A stretch of 64,000 nucleotides of DNA from Acidobacteriota bacterium (GCA_016710075.1 JADJLO010000020.1:1-64000), one strand, 5' to 3'; positions 50,159 to 62,545 are shown, counted from the stretch's first letter. Notes: generated by a model from the letters alone, not told the origin. A program made the numbers and translations.

Positions 50159-52633
50159 TTATAACAAGCTGACAGGATCGACCTCGATGGTCAGCGCTTT
50201 GAGATCCTGTCCGGCGTCTTTCAAGCGAAGTACAGCGGCATCGAGGGCTTCCCTGGCCTGCCTCCGATAACGTGTTTTGATCAGGACCTGCATCCGGTAT
50301 TCGCCCTTGAGTCGAGCGAATGGAGCGGGCGCGGGTCCAAGCACCCTGAGCACCTTTTCGGCATCGTTCTCCCTCACCAGACGGGCGATATCGGATGCCA
50401 TGGTCGCGGCTTTGACGTATTCGGGATGCCGAATGAGCAGGTTGATCAGCGCCACGAATGGCGGGTAATGCATGTTGCGTCTGAAGTTGATTTCGAATTC
50501 ATAGAATTTCTCATAGTTCTGCTGTCGCGCGAATTCGAGGGCGTAGTGTTCGGTATGATAGCTCTGAATGATGACGCGGCCGGGTTTTTCTCCGCGCCCG
50601 GCTCTTCCGGCAACCTGTGTCAGCAGTTGAAAGGTCCGCTCGGCCGAACGGAAATCCGGCATCCCGAGTCCGGCATCGACCGAGACGACGCAGACGAGCG
50701 TGACGTTCTGGAAATCGTGCCCCTTGGCGATCATCTGGGTGCCGACCATGAGATCGATCTCCCCGGTTCCGAATTCGCCCAGAAGTTTTTCGAAGGCTCC
50801 GCGACGTCTTGTCGTGTCACGATCGAGTCGCGAAACACGCATCTGCGGGAAGAGGTCTTTGAGCAGCGCCTCGATCTGTTCGGTTCCCTCTCCAACGTAA
50901 TAAATGTATGGCCCATTGCACTCAGGGCAGGTCTTCGGCACACGCTCCTGGTGATTGCAGTAATGACAGACCAGCCGCGCATCGCTTTTATGATAAGTCA
51001 GCGTGACATCGCAGTTCGGACAATGAGAGGTATGCCCGCAGCTTCTGCAGAGGCTGAAAGAAGAAAAACCTCGCCGGTTGAGCAGCACCAGCGTCTGCTC
51101 GCCGCGTTCGTGATTCTCCCTCATGGCATCTTTCATCTCGTCGGAAAAAATCTGCTGCTTGCCGTGCCGTTCGAAGACCTTTCGCATGTCGACAATTTCA
51201 ACAGCAGCCATCTGTCTACCGCCGAACCGCTCATCGAGTTTGAGGTATGTATATTTGCCCGTGTGAGCGTTGTGAAAGGACTCCATCGATGGCGTGGCGC
51301 TGCCAAGAATGATCACGGCATCGGCGCGCAGGGCGCGCATGATTGCCGAGTCGCGACCGTGATAGCGAGGCGATTCCTCCTGTTTGTATGAAGCCTCATG
51401 CTCCTCGTCGACGACGATCAGCCCGATATTCTCTAGCGGGGCAAAGATCGCCGAGCGGGCGCCGATGCAGACGCGCGCTTCGCCCCGCCGAATGCGGTTC
51501 CATTAATCGAGGCGCTCGCCTTCAGAGAGCAATGAATGAAGTATGGCCACGGCATCGCCGAAGTGAGCCCGCAGCCTGCGTGCGAACATGGGAGTCAGCG
51601 ATATTTCAGGCACCAGCATGAGTGCAGTCCTGCCCTTGAGCAGCGTCTCGCGCATGGCGCGCAGATAGACTTCAGTCTTTCCGCTGCCCGTAACCCCGTG
51701 AAGCAGAAATGCGGCATATTTCTTCTCATCCAGCTTTTCGGCTATCTGATCGAGCGCGGCCTGCTGTTGATCAGTCAAATTCAGATCGGCGTGATCGCTC
51801 TCGTCCTGATTTTTAAGATGCGAGAGCGGATTGCGACGCACATCGCGCGTGAAGACTTCGACGTATCCGCGCTTTTCGAGAGTCCTGATGACTGCGGGGC
51901 TTACATCGGCGGCCTCCGCAAGCGCTGCATAGGCCACGGGCTCCGCGGAATCGGAGAGAATTCCGATGATTTTCCGCTGCGGTTCGCTCAGAGGCTTGCC
52001 GGTCTCGCAAGGGTCGCGCAAAACCAGGCGGACCGCCTGCTGCCGTTTCGTTCTCACCTGCGGAGATTGAACCTCGCGGGTGAGCGTCACCATGCCGGAT
52101 TTTTCGAGTTCGCGCGCAATTGCCGACGCCCTCGCTTTGGTGAGGGACTTTGCGAGTGCGCTCAGTGCAATCATTCCCTGATCAGCGATCATCGAGAGCG
52201 CCTGGATCTTTGAGGTCCTGGCGACTCTGCCTTCTGCTGCGGCAAGGGCCGCCCGGCCTTCATGAGTTATCGAAAGAATGGTTTCGGCCTCGACGTTGAT
52301 CCCCGCCGGCAAGCAGGCCTTGATCACCTCGCCCCATGGCGAGTAATAGTAGTCGGCAATCCATTTTGAAAGCTCCAGAAGCTCTGAGGTGACCAGCGGC
52401 TCGGCATCTATGATCTCTTCGACATCGCGGATTTCGAAATCTTCCGATTCCTGCCCCAGCTCCTGAAGTGACTGATGAATCTGGATAATGTATCCGGTGA
52501 TCAGTTGCTTGCCGAATGGAACAAGCACACGCGAACCAGGCATGGCGCGCTCAGCCATCCTCTCGGGCAGACGATATGTGAACGTCTGATGGACATTCAC
52601 CGGGACTGCAACTTCTGCGTACCTTGATTCCAT
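50159..52633 (-). pseudogene. priA: Primosomal protein N' (PriA helicase), interrupted by an in-frame TAA
   Basis: Restarts stalled replication forks. The start MESRYAEVAVPVNVHQTFTY is normal, followed by the 3' DNA-binding domain and the helicase Walker A in FLLHGVTGSGKTEVYLRAMR. At SLLSEGERLD the next codon is TAA (51503-51505), where GAA (Glu of the usual ERLDEWxRIR) is expected. The frame then continues: WNRIRRGEARVCIGARSAIF, VVDEEHEASYKQEE, and the zinc sites CRSCGHTSHCPNCD, CHYCNHQE, CPECNG. The C-terminal helicase parts (GTQMIAKGHDFQNVTLVCVV) are intact. Restored length is about 824 residues. Its start overlaps the end of the membrane protein gene upstream by 37 bases. Confidence 0.85.
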
Positions 52634-54531
52634 TGTTTGTTTATTCGATATAATCGGTAATCTGACCGATCGATGATCAACTGATATCGGCCTGCAAAAA
52701 ATCCTTCGTCGACGTAGAGCTGGGATCTTTCAACCGGCCCGATCAGAACATAATCGACGTTCAATTCAAACATCAGGCGGACGGCCTGCTCGCCTCCGCC
52801 ATAGACCGCGGTGACGTCGGCCTGTTTGCTGCCGGCATCGATCCCGTGAGTCCATAAATGCCCCGGGTAACCCATCACTGACCGGCGGCCGGTCAGCGCA
52901 ACCAGAGAATTGTGAATCGGCGCATGCAGAATAACCGATTGCGGCTCGGTCTTTTCCCTGATCATCGCCGCGATTTCAACATCATCCCGATTGAAGATTC
53001 CTATATTCTCGACTGGAGTCAACGTCCTCCAGACATCCAGCGCTCCGGCGAGTGTCAGCATAACCAATAAAACGCCGCCGGAAACCTTCAGCAGAATAGA
53101 TCGCCTGGTGAAGATGAATGCCAGAATGGCAGCCACATAGGCGGAAGTCACCAGCGCCCAGTAAACCAGAACTTTGATGTTATCCCACGGCCACGGAGCC
53201 AGAAGAACCACGTTCGGAACGATGAACCAGACAAAGAACGGCAGATAAAATTTCTGACGCTTCGAATCGAGCGGTCTGTAGCTGTTAAGCGCAACCAGGA
53301 GCAGTAAGATAAACACCCCGGCATTGACCACCCAGAAAAGCACGGGATTTGAATCGCCGGCTTCCCATCCCCAGTGCAGTTGAAAGAGTTTGCTTCGAAC
53401 CTGGGAGCCGCCGAGCCAGAGCGCTTGTGGGCCGGCAAGAACCGCCACCGGGAGGCAGAAGAAGATCCATTCCCAGCTAAAGAAGAAGAGCATCAACGGC
53501 GCCGCGACGATCATCACCGAAAAGAATCCATGTGCGTGCAGCATCGGCAGCATCCCCGCCAGAATCCCTGCCGCAAGCATCAGCCCTCGCCTCTTTCGCC
53601 TGTCTTGAGCAGAGATCGCATTCCACCATAACGTAATGATCATGGCCACAAAGGGCAGCCCGAAAAGCATCGACCGCTGCGGAATCAACAGCGTCGTGAA
53701 AACATTGCCCCACCGCAGCGGCAGATCGTAATGCCAGAGATGAAATACGGCATTCATCGTGTACGTCTTCGGCAATCTCATCATGAAATCGGCGAATCCC
53801 GAGTCCGATCGACTCAGATCTTTGAAGAAATTGATGAATCCCAGCCCCCCGTTGAAAAGGAAGATGACAGGGGACAGCCGCGACGCCAGACCATCTCCCG
53901 TCAACGTCATCGCCATCTGCTCGATCAGCACCACCAGCGAGAGTGAAAGTATCAGGTTTTCCACAAAGAATGCCGCACGCCAATCGGCGCCGCACCTCAT
54001 GAAAAATCCTGTCAGAAAATCTATCAGAAATGGATAAGTGAACTTGCTGCCTGCGAAAATCGGATTCTGCGGCGGGAAATTATCCCCATAGGCAAACGAT
54101 GTGATGACGCTGAAATGGAATGGCAGATCCCCGAAACTGTTCAATGGCGCCGTATGTATCCCGTCAGGCTGGAACATCAGCACCCGGCTGTAAAGCCAGC
54201 CAAGCAGCCCTGCCCATATGGCAAAATATATGACTCCAACCTTGTCCAGCTTTATTTCCGCAAAATCGGCAAGAATTTTCTCAATTCCTGCAAATTTCAG
54301 AATCATCGGGATTGCCGCCAGCAGAATAATGGCTGAAAGCGCAATCGAAAAATAATTGAGGCCGAAGATCAATGAACCCAGATACCCGATCCATAACAAC
54401 AGCGCCAGCCCGATAACCGAACCCGCCGCCAGTCTGGCTCTCAGATTCAGCCCGTCCAGGACGAGCCACGTCAGCGAACTGCCGGCCGTGATGGCTATCA
54501 AAACAAAAAGTAAGACAATCAGGGTTCCCAT
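52597..54531 (-). CDS. Multi-span membrane protein, GT-C glycosyltransferase-like
   Basis: 644 residues with about a dozen membrane spans (for example IVLLFVLIAITAGSSLTWLV). A periplasmic-side segment after the third span reads PLNSFGDLPFHFSVITSFAY, with Asp and His spaced as in GT-C enzymes, and TYPFLIDFLTGFFMRCGADW follows. The C-terminal 130 residues form a soluble domain (VEIAAMIREKTEPQSVILHA onward). No exact family recognised. GT-C enzymes transfer sugars from lipid carriers; that role is inferred. The end overlaps priA by 37 bases. Confidence 0.65.
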   Translation of the reverse strand: MGTLIVLLFVLIAITAGSSLTWLVLDGLNLRARLAAGSVIGLALLLWIGYLGSLIFGLNYFSIALSAIILLAAIPMILKFAGIEKILADFAEIKLDKVGVIYFAIWAGLLGWLYSRVLMFQPDGIHTAPLNSFGDLPFHFSVITSFAYGDNFPPQNPIFAGSKFTYPFLIDFLTGFFMRCGADWRAAFFVENLILSLSLVVLIEQMAMTLTGDGLASRLSPVIFLFNGGLGFINFFKDLSRSDSGFADFMMRLPKTYTMNAVFHLWHYDLPLRWGNVFTTLLIPQRSMLFGLPFVAMIITLWWNAISAQDRRKRRGLMLAAGILAGMLPMLHAHGFFSVMIVAAPLMLFFFSWEWIFFCLPVAVLAGPQALWLGGSQVRSKLFQLHWGWEAGDSNPVLFWVVNAGVFILLLLVALNSYRPLDSKRQKFYLPFFVWFIVPNVVLLAPWPWDNIKVLVYWALVTSAYVAAILAFIFTRRSILLKVSGGVLLVMLTLAGALDVWRTLTPVENIGIFNRDDVEIAAMIREKTEPQSVILHAPIHNSLVALTGRRSVMGYPGHLWTHGIDAGSKQADVTAVYGGGEQAVRLMFELNVDYVLIGPVERSQLYVDEGFFAGRYQLIIDRSDYRLYRINKQWNQGTQKLQSR

Positions 54532-54751
54532 CGATATTCCAGATTCAAGGGTTTTCAGGTCAGGCTAACCGTCTTTATTGAAAAATAAATGCGGCATTTT
54601 ATCGGCCGTGAAGACTTCTACAAGCATTCGTGAACAAGCTTACACCAGATAAGCGTACTTTAAGCAGGCTTGGAGGTCGATATTGTTAGTTGTCGTTAAC
54701 CCCCGCACGCTGGAGCGGGCTCGAAGCAACGGATGTTTGAGGACGAGCATC
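54532..54751. other. Spacer upstream of ribA
   Basis: No gene recognised. CCCGCACGCTGGAGCGGG (about 54703-54720) forms a short hairpin. An FMN riboswitch, which might be expected before ribA, was looked for by eye and not seen. Confidence 0.4.
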
Positions 54752-54779
54752 TTGACCAATTGCATTAACGACTTATATA
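54752..54779 (+). promoter_or_regulatory. Candidate sigma-70 promoter of ribA
   Basis: TTGACC (54752-54757) and TATATA (54774-54779) with a 16-base spacer. It lies about 67 bases before the ribA start, giving a short leader. Confidence 0.5.
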
Positions 54780-54845
54780 GTTTCGACGTTAACCAGGTGA
54801 TACCAGCGCAACATCGGTCTTTGGTGATTTAACACAGGAGGAGAA

Positions 54846-55493
54846 TTGAAAGATACTCTGCAATTTGAGTCAAGCCGAGCAACAGCAAGTTTCACGGTAA
54901 AGAAAGAGGCTGAAGCAAACCTTCCCACGGAGTTTGGTCCTTTCCAAATCGTTGGATTTCGCAGCACCAACAGCAACGAGGAGTTCGTTGCACTCGTCAA
55001 GGGTGAGATAGAGCCTGAAAAACCGACCCTCATCCGGATCCATTCACAATGTCTGACGGGAGACGTATTCCACTCTCTCAAATGCGACTGTGGTCCCCAG
55101 CTTCAGCGCGCGATGGAGATGGTGCAGGAAGAAGGCCGCGGCATCATCGTATACCAGCATCAGGAAGGCCGCGGCATCGGCATAGTCAACAAGATCAAGG
55201 CCTATGCCCTGCAGGATGAGGGAGCCGACACCATCGAAGCCAATCTCAGGCTGGGCTTCGGCATCGACGAGCGGGAATACCACCAGTGCGCAGAAGTGAT
55301 CAAACTCCTCGGCGCCCGAAAAGTCAGATTGATGTCGAACAATCCCGATAAGCTGCGGGCCCTGAGAGACGCAGGCCTCGATGTTGTCGAGCGCGTCCCG
55401 CTCGAGATCAAGGCCAAAGAGCAGTCATTCAAATATCTGACCACCAAGAAAGAGAAGATGGGTCACCTGCTCAGACTCAACGGAATCTTCTAG
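54846..55493 (+). CDS. ribA: GTP cyclohydrolase II
   Basis: First step of riboflavin synthesis: opens GTP to a diaminopyrimidine. 215 residues. Zinc ligands in HSQCLTGDVFHSLKCDCGPQ, then IIVYQHQEGRGIGIVNKIKA with the catalytic region, and RKVRLMSNNPDKLRALRDAG. Start is TTG, with AGGAGGAGAA just upstream. The DHBP synthase half (RibB) that is often fused is absent, so this is a stand-alone enzyme. It is not next to other rib genes. The last part is followed by heptad repeats. Confidence 0.93.
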   Translation: MKDTLQFESSRATASFTVKKEAEANLPTEFGPFQIVGFRSTNSNEEFVALVKGEIEPEKPTLIRIHSQCLTGDVFHSLKCDCGPQLQRAMEMVQEEGRGIIVYQHQEGRGIGIVNKIKAYALQDEGADTIEANLRLGFGIDEREYHQCAEVIKLLGARKVRLMSNNPDKLRALRDAGLDVVERVPLEIKAKEQSFKYLTTKKEKMGHLLRLNGIF

Positions 55494-55509
55494 GTAAGAA
55501 GATTGGAGG

Positions 55510-55686
55510 GAATGCAGAATGTAGAATTAAGAATGCAGAATGTTTCGAGTCTTCATTTTGGATTGAAGGATTAGCAAGACACCGTGGCTTTGACAGATTG
55601 AACCGATATTTTACATTCTCTGCATTCTACATTCTACATTCTTCATTCTGCATTCTTCATTCTTCATTCTGCATTCTCTTCGTTCT
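55510..55686. repeat. Inverted pair of GAATGCA / GCATTCT heptads
   Basis: Left arm 55510-55545 (GAATGCAGAATGTAGAATTA and onward), right arm 55614-55684 with nine to ten units of (G/A/T)CATTCT. The period is exactly 7 bp, and the unit is unrelated to AAAGTTT or AGTTGTC. The right arm runs into the end of maf, which reads its tail from it. Confidence 0.85.
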
Positions 55687-56242
55687 TCATCTTTTTCAGC
55701 ATCGTGTAGACCAATTGCACAGGCAAACCAACTACGTTCGAATAATTCCCGTCTATTCTCTCGATAAAGCGAGAAGCATATCCCTGGATGCCGTAGGCAC
55801 CGGCCTTATCCATCGGTTCGCCCGTCGAGATGTACCAGTCTATTTCGATATCGGTCATGAGGGGCGAATTCAACCTGTGTAACTTCAACCTCCGAGATAA
55901 TCCGATCGTCCAGAACCAATGAGACTCCGGTGAGCACCTCGTGCCGGCGCCCGCTGAGCAGTTTGAGCATCCGGCGGGCGTCTTGTTCATCGACAGGCTT
56001 GCCGGCAATCTCGCCGCCATGGGCTGAATCGATGACTACCGTGGTATCCGCGCCCAGCACGAGGTCTCCTTTTCCGGCCACGGCCAGCGCTTTCTCGCGC
56101 GACAGCCTGAGCACATAATCTCGCGGCGATTCGCCGTCACGATCAGGCTCTCATCGACATCTGAAACTTTTACGGTGAAATCAATGCCCGCGGCCTTGAG
56201 CAGCTCGGCGCGGCGGGGTGAGGCAGAAGCGAGTATCAGCAT
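55664..56242 (-). CDS. maf: Maf-type nucleotide pyrophosphatase, frameshifted twice
   Basis: House-cleaning enzyme that hydrolyses non-canonical nucleotides. Start MLILASASPRRAELLKAAGI with the conserved SxSPRR motif at 56242. The frame shifts near 56128: DYVLRLSREKALAVAGKGDL, GADTTVVIDSAHGGEIAGKP and RRMLKLLSGRRHEVLTGVSL follow. A second shift near 55860 gives MTDIEIDWYISTGEPMDKAG, YGIQGYASRFIERIDGNYSN and VVGLPVQLVYTMLKKM, the normal end. The last residues (NEENAE) come from the CATTCT heptads. Restored length is about 193 residues. Confidence 0.82.
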
Positions 56243-56275
56243 AAACGGAAGTCAAAAGTCAAAAGTTTAAACTCA
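56241..56275. repeat. Short AAAGTCA heptad array
   Basis: GTCAAAAGTCAAAAGTTTAAAC, three units of about 7 bp, between the start of maf and the end of the VWA gene. Confidence 0.5.
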
Positions 56276-56281
56276 TTAATT

Positions 56282-57679
56282 CTATTTGACCCGGCTGGTC
56301 TTTCTTTTGATGAAGTCCATCATGACGTATTCGCCGAGGCTCAGAGAAGTTGTGAAATAGGCTTTGCCGTGGGCTATTTCGGTCAGTTGTTTGACGAATT
56401 CAACCAGATAATAGTCATCCGTCAGCATGAAAGTATTGACGATGATCCCCGACCTTCGGCACTGAGCGGCCTCTGCGAGGGTGGCATCGACGATCATCGG
56501 GTCGAGTCCCATTGAGTTCTTGTAGAGCCTGCGCCCCGCGGTTTCGGTCTTTTTCGATTTGGGGCTGTATGGATGACGGCGAACTTCTCCCTCGACGAAA
56601 AGGGCCGAGGGCTTGCCGTCGGTGATCATGATGATCTGACGCATATCCTTGCGCTGAGACATGAGAATGCGACGGGCCAGTTTCAAACCCTCGCAGGTGT
56701 TCGTGTGATACGGTCCCACCTGAACGCTCGCCAGTTTGGCAAGCGGTATCTCTTCTGCGGAATCGTGAAAGAGGATCAGGCTCAGCGAGTCGCCCGGGTA
56801 TTGAGTTCTGATCAGATGAGCCAGGGCCAGGGCCACGCGCTTGGCCGGTGTGAAACGATCCTCGCCGTAAAGAATCATCGAATGCGAGCAGTCGAGCATG
56901 ACCACGGTCGCGCAGGATGATTGATAGTCCGACTGGCGAACCATCAGATCCTTGTATTCGAGGTTGAGCGGGACTCCCATGCCTTCCCTGCCTATCGCGT
57001 TGATCAGGGTCGCAGTGACATCAAGGTTGAGCGAATCGCCGAATTCATATGGCTTTGACGATTCGTATGCCTCGACGCCGGTGGAGAGGTAATTCGTGTC
57101 GTGACGGCCAAACGATGATTTCCCAAGGCTCGCCATGAGGTTTTTGAGCGTCTTGTAGCCGAGAAAATCCATGCCCTTCTCGGTAATTTCGAATTTAATA
57201 TTCGGTTTTCTGAAATCCTCTGTCTGCCCCTCGCCGGTCTGGTTGCGGTAACGGGCACGGCGAGATTCGCCGTCCTCGCCGGCTTCGCCAAAAAGAGAAT
57301 CGATGTCTTCGGGATCGCCCTGGACGTTTAGAAAGCCCTCCTCGATCAGGCGCCGGATCAATTGATCGATCAATTCTTCGAGTCTCTCATCGCGCGCATT
57401 ACCCTGCTCATCGAAAAGCTGGTTATATTGTTCCTCGTCGAGCAACCCCGACTTGCGCAGGGCGTCCCGGATGGCCCGGCGCAGCGATTCGAGGGTGTCT
57501 TCCGGGTCGGAGCTCTGAAAATCATCGTCCCACCCGCGCGAGCGGCGCTTGAAACTGTTTCGCAACTGATCTTCAAAACCGCTCTGGAGCAGAAAATCGG
57601 AAAGGGCCTCCATCAGTTCGTCGAGACTGATGTCATCCCAGCTCATCCCCGTCCATTTTGAGTATTTCGTGTAACGCAT
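56282..57679 (-). CDS. VWA-domain protein (BchD/CoxE-like)
   Basis: 465 residues. The N-terminal 150 residues are acidic and helical with a disordered stretch. The von Willebrand A domain near the C-terminus has the MIDAS motif in VVMLDCSHSMILYGEDR and later IIMITDGKPSALFVEG. The gene follows the MoxR-type ATPase gene by nine bases on the same strand. MoxR-VWA pairs act as metal-chelatase-like or chaperone machines; the target is unknown here. Confidence 0.82.
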   Translation of the reverse strand: MRYTKYSKWTGMSWDDISLDELMEALSDFLLQSGFEDQLRNSFKRRSRGWDDDFQSSDPEDTLESLRRAIRDALRKSGLLDEEQYNQLFDEQGNARDERLEELIDQLIRRLIEEGFLNVQGDPEDIDSLFGEAGEDGESRRARYRNQTGEGQTEDFRKPNIKFEITEKGMDFLGYKTLKNLMASLGKSSFGRHDTNYLSTGVEAYESSKPYEFGDSLNLDVTATLINAIGREGMGVPLNLEYKDLMVRQSDYQSSCATVVMLDCSHSMILYGEDRFTPAKRVALALAHLIRTQYPGDSLSLILFHDSAEEIPLAKLASVQVGPYHTNTCEGLKLARRILMSQRKDMRQIIMITDGKPSALFVEGEVRRHPYSPKSKKTETAGRRLYKNSMGLDPMIVDATLAEAAQCRRSGIIVNTFMLTDDYYLVEFVKQLTEIAHGKAYFTTSLSLGEYVMMDFIKRKTSRVK

Positions 57680-57688
57680 GTTGGGCCC

Positions 57689-59164
<1,476 letters not shown>

Positions 59165-59328
59165 CTCTTATGAAAACCTCTTGTGATAAATGGATTACTT
59201 TGATTTTCGAAGATGAAAATCCGCCACAGTCTATTATCGGATCTTTGATTATTTCGGATTGGTTCGGGAGCAACTGACAAGTTGATCTTACAGGTGGGAC
59301 GTGATGTTCGCAAGCAGGGTAGTAGTAT

Positions 59329-59489
59329 GGAGTTCCGCCTGCATTCCTGCATGGAGTTCCGCATGCGTTATCGCATGGAGTTCCGCCTTCAGGCGGAACC
59401 TCTCTGCAGAAGGCATCGCAGGGGTTCCAGTATACGTGGGAAGTTCCGCCTGAAGGCGGAACTCCATCTGCAATCGCAGGCGGAACTCC
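59329..59489. repeat. Cluster of GGAGTTCCGCC palindromic repeats
   Basis: GGAGTTCCGC(C/A) occurs at 59329, 59353 and 59377 on the + strand, and its complement AGGCGGAACTCC near 59454 and 59478. TTCCGCCTTCAGGCGGAA (from about 59381) is a perfect palindrome. It lies between the BlaR1-like gene's end and the MoxR gene's start. Confidence 0.8.
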
Positions 59490-59499
59490 ATGCGGGACT

Positions 59500-61683
59500 C
59501 TATGCGGGATTTCTCTGCTTCTCTTTTTTGATTTTTTCTTCTATCTCTTTTTCCATTCTGGGTTTGATCTCCGATTCGAACTTCTTCTGAAACTCCTGCA
59601 TGTCCTTTTTGAACTTCGGCATTTCGATCCGCATCTTTTCGCGTATTTCCTCAAGCTTCTTTTCATCAAAGAGTGGCCGTTCGAGCCCCCTGAGTTCCAT
59701 CAGGGGCGCCAGATTCCCAGTGAGTCCATTGAGTGGGATTTCACCTTCGGGGAAATTGAAATAGAACTGGCTGCCTGGAGCATTCAGGCTTCGAACTGCC
59801 GCTTTACGAATCTCCGGATCCGAATCGTTTTTGGCAATCTGAATCAATTTATCAAGAGCCTTGCGGCTTCTGTTGAATCCGAGGTAGCGGATGATCTCGC
59901 TTCTGACCTTGACGTCATTGGTGCCGTCATAAAGCTGGATCAGGGCATTGATGGCAGCGTCGCTGCGCATGCGATAGATGCCGCGAAGAGCCTCGTTGCG
60001 AACCGCGGGATCAGAATCGCGCTTGACGATGTCGACCAGCACACTGAGCATCTCGCTGTCTGGAATCGCCGGCTCCTTCTTCTTCTCATCCTGCCAGGTC
60101 AAACCTTCAGCAACAGACGCGCGAGGCATCGAACGAACTGTTCCGCCGATCCTCGGAACTGCCAGTGGTGCAAGAACCACATTCGGCGCATCCTGTGACA
60201 CGGCAATTTCTAAATCGTCCTCATTGACAAACGCATGCGGAGGCAGAGGCGGCGTCGGAAGTTCAGCCAAACCAGGCTCTGCCGGCGGAGCAGCAGGTGT
60301 CGGAGCTCCGGGCGGGGGGTGGTGGCGGGGTCGGCGCGGGCGGCGCCTCAGGCGACGGTATCGTTGACCGGACTGCCGGCGGCGGCGTCTTCTGCTTCTC
60401 CGACTTTTTCTGCTGTTTTTCAGCCTGTTTCGTCGCCACCGGCACGGCAATAACCGGCGATATCAAGCTGCAGGTAACAGCAAACAGCACTGCCAAACCG
60501 ATTGTGTAAACAATTGCCCTCTTTGAAACCGCCGTTGTGGCGTTTCGATTGCGATTGAGTATCATTTCCACCCTCCTTGTAATTACGTGTTTTCCAAAAA
60601 GTATTCCCGAGGCGGCGGCAAATCTCCGCCCTTCGCTCAGGATCTCGACCAGCCGGGTCAAACAGCTCGCATAACGCCTGGATCCACAGGTCTTGACCGC
60701 CCAGTCATCACAGGCCAGTTCCCGCTCCACCATCATCTGCCTGCCGATCACCCAGACCACTGGATTCATCCATAAAACAGCCTCTATCAGCCTCTGCACA
60801 AAATTGGTGAGATAATCCCATCGCCTGATGTGAGCCAGCTCATGGGCGATGACACTCGTAAACTCCGCTTCCGAAAGATTATCCGAGAGCCCAACCGGAA
60901 GAATGATGATTGGCTTGAATGCTCCGATCGTCATCGGCATCGACACCTCGAATGACTCGAACAGCTTCACCTCTCTTCCAATCCCCAGTTCCGCGGCCAT
61001 CCGCCCGGTTTTCTCAAGATGATGCTGCGGTGATCCGGTCAGCCTTCCGCGAAGTCTGATCAGCAGAGAGTAACTCCATAGAATCTTCAAAAGCATGGCC
61101 ACGGCTATCGCCATCCAGCAGACCGCCAGAATCATCGGCAGGCGGCCTTTCATCATATTTTCCAGCCCCGCTCTGAATCGATTCCTCAAACCTTCCGAAT
61201 TCTCTGCCGCCGCTTGAGCCTGCCCTGTCGTCCTGGCCGGCTCATTTAACGATACCCGGAGGTCAACTTCAGGCAACCGTTGATGCATCAAGTTCGAATC
61301 TTTCCCGTTGTTCTTCCCGGGCAACTGCCCTTTCGCCCCGCCAATTCCAAATGAGCGATCGGGCAATTGATAAACCTCAAATTGTCGCTGCCGCAACCAA
61401 TCCTCACCCACCCCCACCCCCACTCCCACTATGGCTACCGGCTCCGGTTCCAGTGGCGCCACCTTCCCTCTCCCGGCTCTCCCCGCTGAGAGGAATGACA
61501 ACACTCCTATCGCCAACAGACAGACAAACCACACCTGTGCCTCGTCGTCGCACTCGGCCGGCTGATGAATCTCACCCCCACCCAGACCAGAAAGGCAATC
61601 AAGCCTCCCTGCCATAACCCGTTCAACAGCCCCTGCACCATCCCCCGCATGACTAAATCAAATTCCTCGATAAATGATCCCAT
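59500..61683 (-). CDS. BlaR1-type M56 membrane peptidase with C-terminal HEAT repeats, frameshifted twice
   Basis: ATG at 61683 (AGGAAGG upstream) opens GSFIEEFDLVMRGMVQGLLN. After a shift near 61535 the frame continues VWFVCLLAIGVLSFLSAG. The peptidase follows: FTSVIAHELAHIRRWDYLTN (HEXXH zinc motif) and RQMMVERELACDDWAVK. A membrane span (VYTIGLAVLFAVTCSLISPV) leads to a Pro-rich linker. A second shift near 60315, in a G/C run, joins the last part, with three or more HEAT-like repeats (SEMLSVLVDIVKRDSDPAVR, SDAAINALIQLYDGTNDVKV and so on) and a long charged helix. Classic BlaR1 ends in a penicillin-binding sensor; here it is replaced by HEAT repeats, so the signal is unlikely to be a beta-lactam. 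It follows blaI after about 30 bases. Confidence 0.8.
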
Positions 61684-61712
61684 ATGCGTCCCGCCTTCCT
61701 GCCGGTACTCTC

Positions 61713-62086
<374 letters not shown>

Positions 62087-62109
62087 TATCTTCACCTCCC
62101 CTTCTATCG

Positions 62110-62123
62110 ACTAACTATTAAAG
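62110..62123 (-). promoter_or_regulatory. Possible second BlaI half-site
   Basis: ACTAACTATTAAAG has one intact half (ACTAA) and a weak second half relative to the site at 62163-62176. It would lie in the blaI leader. Confidence 0.3.
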
Positions 62124-62134
62124 AATTGGGAGTG

Positions 62135-62163
62135 AATCTACCCCGAGCCCGGGCGCCTGTCAA
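62135..62163 (-). promoter_or_regulatory. blaI promoter
   Basis: On the - strand, TTGACA (62163-62158) and TAGATT (62140-62135) with a 17-base spacer. It reads into blaI, giving a leader of about 40-45 bases. Confidence 0.7.
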
Positions 62164-62176
62164 CTAAATAATTAGT
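62163..62176. promoter_or_regulatory. BlaI operator candidate
   Basis: ACTAA ATAA TTAGT is a perfect 5-bp inverted repeat around a 4-base centre. It abuts the -35 of blaI, the place expected for an autorepressor operator. MecI/BlaI operators elsewhere centre on TACA/TGTA, so this motif is inferred to be specific to this repressor. Confidence 0.55.
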
Positions 62177-62200
62177 AGCTGGCAAAAAAAGATGGTTAAC

Positions 62201-62230
62201 TTGACAGATTCAGGGAGCATCGGGTACTGT
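62201..62230 (+). promoter_or_regulatory. Candidate promoter of rpmE
   Basis: TTGACA (62201-62206), an 18-base spacer, then TACTGT (62225-62230). The -10 is weak. It is divergent from the blaI promoter and about 75 bases before rpmE. Confidence 0.5.
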
Positions 62231-62305
62231 TCTCAATTGTCGTCAAGAGGTTGAGAGTAGACATGAAGAAGTCACGAAGAAGACGAAGTAAAGGAGATTG
62301 AGAAA

Positions 62306-62545
62306 GTGAAAGAAGGAATACATCCGCAATACAATGAATGCAAGGTGGTATGTGCCTGTGGGACAGCGTGGACGACGCGTTCGACGAAGAAGGAGATCCA
62401 CATAGAAATCTGTTCGAGCTGCCATCCGTTTTTCACCGGGAAGCAGAAACTGATTGACACGGCGGGCCGTGTTGAGCGTTTCCAGAAGAAGTACGGGATG
62501 AAGACGGAGTCGGAGAAGGCTTCCGAGGAGAAGGCTTCAGCCTAA
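62306..62545 (+). CDS. rpmE: 50S ribosomal protein L31 (zinc-binding type)
   Basis: 79 residues. The start MKEGIHPQYNECKVVCACGT has the first CxC part; CSSCHPFFTGKQKLIDTAGR has the second CxxC with His, so this is the zinc-binding L31 form. GTG start follows AAAGGAG. The C-terminal tail is Glu/Ala/Lys-rich. The rpmE, DUF1385, prfA order is conserved in many bacteria. Confidence 0.95.
   Translation: MKEGIHPQYNECKVVCACGTAWTTRSTKKEIHIEICSSCHPFFTGKQKLIDTAGRVERFQKKYGMKTESEKASEEKASA

Noticed and set aside
54532..54845. FMN riboswitch before ribA
   Set aside because: None of the conserved FMN-riboswitch segments is visible, and the promoter leaves a leader too short to hold one.
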